Shown here piece by piece: positions 6,551 to 13,128 of a DNA stretch of 13,775 nt. The notes beneath the pieces were generated by a model. That model searched no databases, had not been told where the DNA came from, and saw only the letters and a program-made list of their open reading frames with translations. The first letter of the stretch is position 1. Every line of letters starts with the position of its first letter. The position numbers and the translations under genes were made by a program. The DNA comes from Alphaproteobacteria bacterium (GTDB lineage: Bacteria; Pseudomonadota; Alphaproteobacteria; Caulobacterales; Maricaulaceae). Location: NCBI GenBank assembly GCA_030428405.1, contig JAUIEH010000026.1, positions 1 to 13,775 on the forward strand, in the 5' to 3' direction.

Positions 6551-7015
6551 ATGACCCGTTTATTCTCTATGGCGGCGATCGTATTTACGGCGTTGACGGG
6601 CGCAGTAGCGGTGAGCGCGCCGTCCAGCGCCGATAATTTCTATTTCGGCGTCTCGAACTACGGCTTCTCGGTCGGATACGCCGGACATTTCGACAATCAT
6701 CACCGCGGCTATGCCCCGCGCCACTACTACCCGCGTCGCTATTACGGCCCGCGCTATCATCCGCGCGCCTATTACTCATACGCGTATTATCCGCGTGCGT
6801 ATTATCCGCGCTACTATCCGCGCGCCTATCGCTATCACCCGCCACGCTATCGCTACGCGCCGCGCCCGCATTGGCGCGCCGCCTACCGCCATGGCTATGG
6901 GCGCGGATATCACGCCGGTCCGCGCCGCGCTTATCGCGCCGGCTACCACCGCGGCTATCGCGGCGGCTACCGCCGGGGTTATCGCGGCGGCCATCGTCGC
7001 GGCAGGCGCTGGTAG
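6551..7015 (+). CDS. Secreted Tyr/Arg/His-rich low-complexity protein
   Basis: 154 residues from the ATG at 6551, supported by GGAGAGAGGA upstream; an in-frame ATG 36 bases earlier has no such site. A signal peptide spans about 1-27 (MTRLFSMAAIVFTALTGAVA, then SSA). After a short NFYFGVSNYGFSVGYAGHF segment (29-47) the rest is imperfect YYPRAYYPR-like and GYRGGYRRGY-like repeats, very rich in Tyr, Arg, His and Gly, with no cysteine. It should be an exported, positively charged, probably disordered protein. Tyr and Arg are the main 'sticker' residues of condensate-forming or adhesive proteins, so matrix, surface or condensate roles are possible but unproven. It has its own terminator and shares the promoter motif with the glycine/arginine-rich gene. 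No family is recognised. Confidence 0.78.
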   Translation: MTRLFSMAAIVFTALTGAVAVSAPSSADNFYFGVSNYGFSVGYAGHFDNHHRGYAPRHYYPRRYYGPRYHPRAYYSYAYYPRAYYPRYYPRAYRYHPPRYRYAPRPHWRAAYRHGYGRGYHAGPRRAYRAGYHRGYRGGYRRGYRGGHRRGRRW

Positions 7016-7052
7016 AAACTGAAACGCCGTCCCCCCTATAGGCGTTGACCTG

Positions 7053-7090
7053 GAACCGGCTTTGCGACGGCGCAAAGCCGGTTCTTTTTT
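7053..7090 (+). terminator. Strong Rho-independent terminator
   Basis: A perfect 14-bp stem (7053-7066 with 7071-7084) and ACGG tetraloop are followed by six T residues (7085-7090). It lies 37 bases after the stop of the Tyr/Arg/His-rich gene. Confidence 0.93.
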
Positions 7091-7403
7091 CGTCGATTGC
7101 AAAACCGCCAATCAAGCCCGCCGACAGGCGCGCCAAGCCCGGCATGGTCACGCCGTCGCGCGCCGCCATTACCTGACGGAAGCATGCGTTTGAAATTGGA
7201 CGGCGATGAGGTGCGCTGCGCGCTAGTCCCGGCGACCTAAGCGCGGCGCCGCGCCGTTGGCGAACACGGCTCAACGCCGATAGCCACACCAACGCATCGC
7301 CGGCATGACGTCTAATCGGCCCCGCAGCGCCGCATTCTTGCGATAATCAAATGATGGAGTTGACGTGAGAGCGGACAGGTCTTACGTCCCCGCTCCCCCT
7401 TCA
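7091..7403. other. Intergenic region before tRNA-Lys
   Basis: No credible coding frame or RNA was recognised in most of this 313-bp stretch. It holds a perfect 14-bp GC palindrome (7241-7254, GCGCGGCGCCGCGC) without a T-run, and a possible tRNA promoter at its right end. Confidence 0.5.
7360..7388 (+). promoter_or_regulatory. Candidate promoter of tRNA-Lys, with overlapping inverted repeat
   Basis: TTGACG (7360-7365) and TACGTC (7383-7388) are 17 bp apart and end about 15 bp before the tRNA, as expected for a sigma-70 type promoter with a poor -10. The same bases form an inverted repeat, GACGTGAG (7362-7369) and CTTACGTC (7381-7388), with one mismatch. Confidence 0.4.
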
Positions 7404-7479
<76 letters not shown>

Positions 7480-7574
7480 GGAGGACTGCGACGCGCATCG
7501 CGATCTGCAGCGCCGTCGCCAAATGCGCGCCAACCATGGCGACGCGCGCTTCAATTATCGGGAACGCTATACGC

Positions 7575-9674
7575 TTAAGCGGCGAGCGCTACGTCCAGCC
7601 GCTGGCTGAGCGCGAGCGAGGCGCGCGCGCGTCGAATGTCGGCGGCGTGAACGAAGGCGCCGAAAAACTTCCTGAACGTAGAGCGATGAATGAGAAATTC
7701 GGGGTGAAACTGCACGCCGATGCAAAAATCCAGGCTCGGATCTTCAATCGCCTGCACGACGCCGTTGGCGTCCCGCGCCGTCACGATGAACCCATCCCCC
7801 AACTGATTGATCGCTTGGGAATGAATCGAGTTGACGTGCAACGTCGTTTTCTCAACGGCGCTGGCGAGAAGCGAGTCGGGCTCGACAGTTATCTTCTTAC
7901 GGAAGAAAACGCGCTCGAGCGTAGTGCTCGGATAGTCATCCTGCGGCAAATGCTTCAAGTCGGCCAACAGGTCGCCGCCACGCGAGACATTGAGCATTTG
8001 CGCGCCGCGACAGACCGCGAGCACGGGAATGTTCTGCTCGCGCGCTGCGTCCGCCCAACTCGCTTCCATCTCATCGCGCACCTCATCGTAGATTTGGCCT
8101 TCATTGATCACGCCGGCATATCGACCGGGATAAACATCCGAGCCACCGCCGAAAATGAGACCATCGACCGTGCGCGGATCGCCGGGCGCTGAGGCGGTCA
8201 GCTTGCGCGGCTCGCCGCCAGCAAGACGAACCGCCATCGTCATCGCCATGAAAGCGAGATCGTCGCCATCTTCCGGCTTGGTGACGCCGATGACAGGCTT
8301 TTCGCGAAACGACTCCTGCGCAGATTTGGGTTGCGGCTCCATCTTTGTGGTTGGCTTGAGTTCGTCGGGCAGCCGGCCATGGCGCACGATATTGCTGAGC
8401 ACGAACAACACGCCCAACCCCACGAGAGGGTCGTCGTGCCGGCTGAACTCATGCGGCGCCGATTCAAGCTCCTTCGTCATTTCGTGCAAAGATGAAGCCG
8501 CATCGCCAATCTGCGCCCCCTCTCTCAGGGAGCGGAACATGTCACCGAGCGCGCTTGCAAGTTTACCCTCGCCGAATTGTTCTTTGGCCGAGTCCCAGGC
8601 CTCACGCGCTCGCTCAAATTGTTCGTCAGACGCCGCAACATCATGGGCGGCGGAAATCAGCCAAACGCCAGGCGCGCGTGTCTGGGCGCCGATATCCGGT
8701 TCAGCGGTTTTCGAAATTTTCTCACCGGCGGCGAGCGCATATGAGAGCCACGGAAAATCAGGCCCCGTCTCGACGGAATGAAACAGCCCCGCCCAGAAAC
8801 GCGGGTTCACCTCGATCAGACGCGGCGGATCATGAGGGTCGCCGCTCCAGCGAAAATCGATCTCACCGACGCCGTTCCAATTGGTTGCGGCGATGATTTG
8901 GCGGGTGGTTTCAAGAAACGGCGCTGCATCCACCGTCTCGCGCACAGCGCCGGCGCCGGATTCACGCGGAAATGTCAGCACATTCCGATAGGCCAGAGTG
9001 GCGCGCACTTGTCCGTCTTCGGCGGCCACGCAGACACAATAATCCTCGCCGTCAATGACTTCCTGGACGAGCAGAGTCTCGTTTTCCGCACGCTCCTCAA
9101 AACGTGCACTCAGCTCCTCGCGATTGGACGCGATCGCGACGCCTCTGCCGCCGACGCCGTCTGCCGGCTTGACCAAGAGCGGCGGGCTGAGCGCATCCCA
9201 CGACTCGCCGTGCTGGTCCTCAGATTCTCCGCCCCTGAAGACATGCGTTTTCGGAGCGGCGAGATCTGCGCTCTCAACGAGCCGCGCGAGATTGTCCTTA
9301 GGGTGAACGGCGCTGATGCTCTGCGCATCCGGTGCTGCAATTTTAATCAGCGGCTCGAATCGCTCGCGGTGTTTTGCGAGGAATTTCGTTTCACGGAACA
9401 TCGGCAACAGGACATATGGCCTGCCGTCGTCGGGCGCATATTCGAGCACGGCGCGTTCGAGCGCCTGCAGCGCCGCTTCAGGCTCGCGCTCGAAATCAGG
9501 ATGCGTGAAGGTTTGCGAGACGTGCTTGGAAAATGACAAGACCGTCAGGTTGACGCTGTCACAACCTATGACTTCGACGCCGCGTTCCGCCAATGACCGC
9601 GCCGCCACGAGCGCCATCAGGCTGCGACCATAGGTGATAATGACCCGACCTTTGGGTTTTTCCTCGGACGCCAA
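7575..9674 (-). CDS. ATP-grasp ligase fused to class-I glutamine amidotransferase-like (peptidase C26/PuuD-like) domain
   Basis: 699 residues from a TTG at 9672-9674, favoured by GGAGGGG about five bases upstream and no in-frame ATG before codon 20. Residues about 10-340 are an ATP-grasp carboxylate-amine ligase module: pre-ATP-grasp start VIITYGRSLMALVAARSLAE, phosphate loop LLVKPADGVGGRGV (166-179, Lys169), QEVIDGEDY (204-212) and the metal-binding IEVNPRFW (287-294, Glu288/Asn290). A poorly conserved linker (about 345-455) follows. Residues about 458-680 match gamma-glutamyl-GABA hydrolase (PuuD): GGGSDVYPGRY (509-519), nucleophile Cys555 in AVCRGAQMLNV, NSIHSQAI (615-622) and catalytic His657/Glu659 in GVQFHPEF. 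Both active sites look intact. ATP-grasp enzymes commonly join a carboxylate to an amine; C26 enzymes cleave gamma-glutamyl amides. The true substrate is unknown. It is monocistronic and cytosolic. Confidence 0.9.
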   Translation of the reverse strand: MASEEKPKGRVIITYGRSLMALVAARSLAERGVEVIGCDSVNLTVLSFSKHVSQTFTHPDFEREPEAALQALERAVLEYAPDDGRPYVLLPMFRETKFLAKHRERFEPLIKIAAPDAQSISAVHPKDNLARLVESADLAAPKTHVFRGGESEDQHGESWDALSPPLLVKPADGVGGRGVAIASNREELSARFEERAENETLLVQEVIDGEDYCVCVAAEDGQVRATLAYRNVLTFPRESGAGAVRETVDAAPFLETTRQIIAATNWNGVGEIDFRWSGDPHDPPRLIEVNPRFWAGLFHSVETGPDFPWLSYALAAGEKISKTAEPDIGAQTRAPGVWLISAAHDVAASDEQFERAREAWDSAKEQFGEGKLASALGDMFRSLREGAQIGDAASSLHEMTKELESAPHEFSRHDDPLVGLGVLFVLSNIVRHGRLPDELKPTTKMEPQPKSAQESFREKPVIGVTKPEDGDDLAFMAMTMAVRLAGGEPRKLTASAPGDPRTVDGLIFGGGSDVYPGRYAGVINEGQIYDEVRDEMEASWADAAREQNIPVLAVCRGAQMLNVSRGGDLLADLKHLPQDDYPSTTLERVFFRKKITVEPDSLLASAVEKTTLHVNSIHSQAINQLGDGFIVTARDANGVVQAIEDPSLDFCIGVQFHPEFLIHRSTFRKFFGAFVHAADIRRARASLALSQRLDVALAA

Positions 9675-9977
9675 GCGGCCCCTCCACGGTCCAAATATTC
9701 GCTCTCCGGCGCAGGGCTGCGACGAAGGTCAAATCAGTGAACGCCTGAGAGGCTCAACAGTTCCCGAGAGCGATGCATCGCGCGACGTCGGCGAGAGCTC
9801 AACTAAGATGAAGGATGGACCTACTCGATGAAGGCTCTGCTCGCCCCGTCAGGCCCAAATGAGCCACGCAGGCTGCGCGATATTCAACGCTAGGCCGCAA
9901 CTCGCGCCCACGCTGCGATCGCTTTTTTTTGCTCCAGCGCCTGCGAACTCGTCGTGTTTCGGTCCATTCCGACAATA
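9675..9977. other. Intergenic region upstream of the ATP-grasp fusion gene
   Basis: 303 bp with no credible gene. It should hold the minus-strand promoter of the ATP-grasp gene. It contains a perfect 12-bp palindrome, GCGATGCATCGC (9770-9781), about 95 bp before the TTG start. An eight-T run follows a GCGATCGC palindrome on the plus strand (9923-9930), but no plus-strand gene ends there, so its role is unclear. Confidence 0.4.
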
Positions 9978-10346
9978 CTAGGCCGCCAAATGGCGGTCGA
10001 TTTCATCCGAAAGCTGAGTGAAATCGATCGGCTTGGTGATGAAGCCGTCAAAGCCGGCCTGCTTGCAGCGCTCGGCGATCGAAGGCAGCGAATGGGCCGT
10101 CACCGCGATGCAGCGCAATTGACCGTCTAAGTCGAGTTCGCGAATACGGCTCAGCGCATCGAACCCGCCCATATTCGGCATGGAGAGGTCCATGATGATC
10201 AAGCGCGGCTTGTGAAGCTCATAAGCCTCAACGGCGCGCCGGCCATCTTCCACGTCGACCACTTCGAGGCCGCGGCGTTCCAAACGCCGCTTGATGATGG
10301 CTCGATTGGCTTCGTGGTCTTCCACGAGCAGGATTTTCTGTGTCAC
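9978..10346 (-). CDS. Single-domain response regulator (DivK/CheY-like)
   Basis: 122 residues, a receiver domain alone with no output domain. The acidic pair Glu9-Asp10, phospho-acceptor Asp53 in IIMDLSMP, Thr83 in AVTAHS and Lys105 in ITKPID are all in place. The start is GTG (10344-10346) overlapping the upstream kinase stop by four bases (GTGA), a layout that usually couples translation. It is therefore the likely partner of the MHYT kinase, passing phosphate on or acting by protein contact in the cytosol, as DivK and CpdR do. An Hpt protein elsewhere in the window (4792-5151) is a possible downstream relay. No terminator was found after it. Confidence 0.93.
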   Translation of the reverse strand: MTQKILLVEDHEANRAIIKRRLERRGLEVVDVEDGRRAVEAYELHKPRLIIMDLSMPNMGGFDALSRIRELDLDGQLRCIAVTAHSLPSIAERCKQAGFDGFITKPIDFTQLSDEIDRHLAA

Positions 10347-11359
10347 GCGGCCGCCCTCTCCTTGTTGGTTTTCAATTGCGTTTGGGGTTCCATGACCTCG
10401 CGCTCAATCCGGCGCAAATCCGTCAGCACCCACAATGAAAAACATGATCCGACCCCGACTTCGCTTTTGACGCTTACGTCTCCGCCCAAGCGCGCAGCGA
10501 TTTCTCGGACGATCGACAAGCCCAGACCGGTTCCGCCATAACGCCGCGTCACTGTCTCATCGGCTTGCCGGAAGCGTTCGAAAATCCGCTCCATCTGTTC
10601 TTTTTCGATGCCAATACCGGTGTCGCTGACTTCAAACAACAAGCCACGGTGATCGGCGCGCCATTCATCCGAAATCCGTAACCGGATTGTTCCGTCATGC
10701 GTAAATTTGGATGCGTTCGAAATCAGGTTGAGCAAACACTGGCGCAAGCGCGCCTCATCAGTGTCGATCTCTTCGAGCTTCGTGCAGCACTCGATGCTGA
10801 ACGCGTTGCCGTTTCTTGCCGCGAGCGGTCTGGCGACGGCGGAGACTTTGTCGATCAATTTCGCGAACTGGAAAGTTCGCGCCTCGATCTCGAATTTGCC
10901 TTCCTGAATTTTCGAGAAATCCATCAACTCAGAAATCAATCCGAGCAAGTGTTGCGACGCCTCGACAATGACATTGGCGTCGTGGAGGTCGCGTTCGCGC
11001 CCGCCTTCTTCCGCTGAGAATGCAAGCTCTTCAGCATACGCAATGATGCTGGTCAGCGGCGTGCGCAGCTCATGGCTCATTGTCGCCAGAAACTGTGATT
11101 TGGCTTCGTTTTCTCTCCGGGCGGCATTGACCCGCTCTTGCGCCACGGCCTGAAACGCGACAATCGCCAGGATCGCGCCCACGGCGACAGTAACCTCCAC
11201 TGCGAGGCCGGCGCCGCTCAGCGTGCCTGTGAAGTCGACGCCCATTGAAAGCGGAACCAGCGTCAGCGCGCCCATCGCCGTGAAATGCAACGAAATCACG
11301 GCAGCGAAGAAGGTCGCGCTCGCAATCAAATAGCAGCGTAAAGAGCAAGTCTTCGACAA
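10343..11359 (-). CDS. MHYT histidine kinase, 3' part after in-frame TGA (third sensor repeat and kinase core)
   Basis: 338 residues if read from TTG at 11357-11359, but the frame is open up to a TGA at 11399-11401, and the TTG lacks a ribosome-binding site. It begins with membrane segments holding the third MHYT motif, LHFTAM (24-29), and another span (VEVTVAVGAILAIVAF, 54-69). A short helical linker then leads to a complete HisKA/HATPase_c core: H-box FLATMSHELRTPLTS with His96, N-box LLNLISNASKFT (209-220), G1 SDTGIGI (245-251), F-box FERFRQAD and G2 GGTGLGLSIV (275-284). The kinase core looks intact, so this part could still be functional if translated. It overlaps the response regulator by four bases. 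In full-length numbering, add 163. Confidence 0.85.
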   Translation of the reverse strand: MSKTCSLRCYLIASATFFAAVISLHFTAMGALTLVPLSMGVDFTGTLSGAGLAVEVTVAVGAILAIVAFQAVAQERVNAARRENEAKSQFLATMSHELRTPLTSIIAYAEELAFSAEEGGRERDLHDANVIVEASQHLLGLISELMDFSKIQEGKFEIEARTFQFAKLIDKVSAVARPLAARNGNAFSIECCTKLEEIDTDEARLRQCLLNLISNASKFTHDGTIRLRISDEWRADHRGLLFEVSDTGIGIEKEQMERIFERFRQADETVTRRYGGTGLGLSIVREIAARLGGDVSVKSEVGVGSCFSLWVLTDLRRIEREVMEPQTQLKTNKERAAA

Positions 11360-11401
11360 TACCAGAAAGGCCGCGATCGAGAGCGCCGTGCACAGAACTC
11401 A
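11360..11401 (-). other. In-frame TGA (11399-11401) and bridging codons within the MHYT kinase frame
   Basis: The two kinase parts are in the same frame. Codons between them read TGA and then VLCTALSIAAFLV, a hydrophobic segment that continues the transmembrane helix begun by DLDLVVSS. The full frame 10343-11848 would encode 501 residues with this single interruption. Nonsense mutation, sequencing error or stop-codon readthrough would all produce this picture. Confidence 0.8.
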
Positions 11402-11848
11402 GGACGAAACGACAAGATCAAGGTCCCACATCCTGTAGGCATCAGCCACCAGGCTCGCCATACCAATGAAATGCAACGCCACGACGCCCGAGCTGAACGC
11501 CGTCCCGCTGACGACCGCTCCGGCGAGGTCGCGCCGCTTTTCACGCACGAAAAATGCAAGCCACGCGCCCGCAATGCCGATCGCGAGCGAGATAAGCGTC
11601 AAGCCGGTCTCGAACCCGACCGCCATAGGCGGACGATAAGCGAGCATCGCAACAAAGTGAGTGGCCCAGGTGCCGCCGCCCGCAATGAGCGCCATGCTGG
11701 CGATCCACCCGCGCCGCGCGGCGGCGATGGTTTCCAGGTGCTGCGCCACGAGCCCCACGACGATAAATGACGCAGCGCAAATCCCTGCGGCAAGCACCAG
11801 CAGAAATGGTTCGTGTTCAAACAGCGCGCAAGAAACAACGCGATACAT
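11399..11848 (-). CDS. MHYT sensor domain, N-terminal part of the interrupted histidine kinase
   Basis: 149 residues from the ATG at 11846-11848, with GGGAAGG seven bases upstream. MYRVVSCALFEHEPFLLVLA is a typical MHYT-protein start. Four membrane helices are visible (about 15-36, 50-70, 82-101, 110-135). Two of the three expected H-F-x-x-M sensor motifs are present, THFVAM (63-68) and LHFIGM (125-130); the third lies beyond the TGA. MHYT domains are proposed to bind a metal such as copper and sense oxygen, CO or NO at the inner membrane. Ending after two repeats, this fragment alone is an incomplete sensor without a kinase. A potential hairpin (11853-11890) covers its ribosome-binding site. 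Confidence 0.85.
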   Translation of the reverse strand: MYRVVSCALFEHEPFLLVLAAGICAASFIVVGLVAQHLETIAAARRGWIASMALIAGGGTWATHFVAMLAYRPPMAVGFETGLTLISLAIGIAGAWLAFFVREKRRDLAGAVVSGTAFSSGVVALHFIGMASLVADAYRMWDLDLVVSS

Positions 11849-11852
11849 GGAT

Positions 11853-11890
11853 GCCTTCCCGCCAGACCGGGCGACATTTTTGCGGAAGGC
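11853..11890 (-). promoter_or_regulatory. Possible hairpin masking the ribosome-binding site of the MHYT kinase
   Basis: On the coding strand, GCCTTCC (complement of 11884-11890) can pair with GGAAGGC (complement of 11853-11859), the latter containing the Shine-Dalgarno sequence four to ten bases before the ATG. Seven perfect pairs can be extended by two more past a one-base bulge, with a loop of about 20 bases. This could lower translation or make it conditional. Confidence 0.3.
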
Positions 11891-12140
11891 GGTTTAATGG
11901 TTCGATAACGAATTTTTGAGTGTTCCGATACGCACAATCGTAATTAATCTGTCGAAAGAGTTATCGCGCAAGCGCAGATCGTGCAACGCCCAGCGTCCAA
12001 ATTCATACCCATGCGAAAACAGCCGACGCAGCGCAGCGCGCACTCGTTCGGCAAGGTCGAATTAACCACGTCTCGCGAACGCGGCGCCAGGACGCAGGAC
12101 AATATCTTCGGATCGGAAAACAACCCGGCCGCTGATCGCG

Positions 12141-13001
12141 TCAGCGCGCTTCGGTGAGGCTGATGTCGATGCGCCCGAACTCGCCGAAATCGACCACGCA
12201 ATCATCGCCGATTGCGGCGTCATGCACGCCTGTGGCCGCACCCGTTGAAACATAATCGCCCTGACGAAGCGCAATGCCGCGCCGACGCATGAGATCGATC
12301 AAAAACGAAAGCGCGCCGAGCGGGGTCAGATAGAGATCCGCCGCCGTCGCCTCGCCGACCTTGCGCCCAGCGATTGTGACGCTGGCCTTGAGCGCCGACC
12401 AGTCGACGTCGCGCCAGTTCTCAACCCGCGGGCCGACTATGAGCCCGTAATTATTGCCGAAATCGCTGACAACGCTCAAAGGACCGCGATCATTGATGCC
12501 GGGAAAAGGGCTCGACGCTATCTCAGCGCCAACATGCAGCTCGCCTGCAACGCGTGAGAGATAGTCCTCCGTAAGCGGCGCTTTCGGGTCTACATCTTCT
12601 CCGAGCTTGAATATGAACTCAGCCTCCACCGCGGCGAATCCGTTGAGGAAGACCGGCATTTCAAACTGTTCATCCGTCTTCTGAATGTAAACGAGCTTTG
12701 AAAAAATCGGCCCGGCGAGCCGGTCGGCGCCTGCCGCAGCGCGGCTGATTTCCGGAACCAGCCCGATTTTCCAGCCTGCGACTTCGTCGGGCCAGCGGGC
12801 GATCGAATAATCCTGAATCGCGTACGCCTCCTCCATCGAGGACGGCAGCTCGCCCGGATAATTCGGCAGAGCCTTGCGCGCGCCGCGCGCTGTGACAAAG
12901 CCGTCGGAAATCTTACGCGCATTCGCCGACAGAGCGCGCGCTGCGGCCCGTTCGTCGAAACGGGTCGAAGAGCCTGTCATCTGGGGTTGAACGTCGGCCA
13001 T
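12141..13001 (-). CDS. 2-keto-4-pentenoate hydratase / fumarylacetoacetate hydrolase family enzyme
   Basis: 286 residues from the ATG at 13001. A GTG at 13043 (300 residues) or ATG at 12980 (279) are alternatives, and none has a good ribosome-binding site. The family's hallmarks run in order: AYAIQDYSIARW and VAGWKIGLV near residues 60-80, then GPIFSKLVYI. Next come the metal-binding acidic cluster AVEAEFIFKLGEDV and later HVGAEIASSPFP, followed by GNNYGLIVGPRV and the C-terminal GDYVSTGAATGV. This matches the MhpD/DmpE-like hydratase and 4-oxalocrotonate decarboxylase branch. These cytosolic Mg-dependent enzymes hydrate 2-keto-4-pentenoates or decarboxylate related acids in meta-cleavage of aromatics. 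No other meta-cleavage gene is in the window, so the substrate is open. It is divergent from the pectate-lyase-like gene. Confidence 0.87.
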   Translation of the reverse strand: MADVQPQMTGSSTRFDERAAARALSANARKISDGFVTARGARKALPNYPGELPSSMEEAYAIQDYSIARWPDEVAGWKIGLVPEISRAAAGADRLAGPIFSKLVYIQKTDEQFEMPVFLNGFAAVEAEFIFKLGEDVDPKAPLTEDYLSRVAGELHVGAEIASSPFPGINDRGPLSVVSDFGNNYGLIVGPRVENWRDVDWSALKASVTIAGRKVGEATAADLYLTPLGALSFLIDLMRRRGIALRQGDYVSTGAATGVHDAAIGDDCVVDFGEFGRIDISLTEAR

Positions 13002-13128
13002 AACGCGGTAGGCTCGCTGTTGGACACCGGTGTCATTGTCCACGGTATCGCAATAATATCAAGCGTGTGAATCTGCTGCGCATTCAGACAGGATGCAGAA
13101 AAACGCAGAACGCGCAGGGAGGAAGCAG

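Noticed and set aside
7485..7570. Inverted repeat (CGTCGCC/GGCGACG) after the ATP-grasp gene as its terminator
   Set aside because: The stem is short with a 17-base loop and no T-run on the minus strand.
8155..9536. Long plus-strand frames opposite the ATP-grasp fusion gene
   Set aside because: The minus strand encodes two recognisable enzyme domains throughout; the plus frames lack motifs and ribosome-binding sites.
9700..9790. Glycine-riboswitch-like CTCTCAGGC on the minus strand before the ATP-grasp gene
   Set aside because: Only this short word matches; the required CGAAGG-type core upstream and the paired elements are absent.
9913..9930. GCGATCGC followed by eight T as a terminator
   Set aside because: The stem is only a short palindrome, and no plus-strand gene ends upstream; on the minus strand it reads as an A-run.
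11399..11401. TGA as a selenocysteine codon in the MHYT kinase
   Set aside because: The codon lies in a transmembrane stretch with no catalytic need for selenocysteine, and no convincing stem-loop was identified just downstream.
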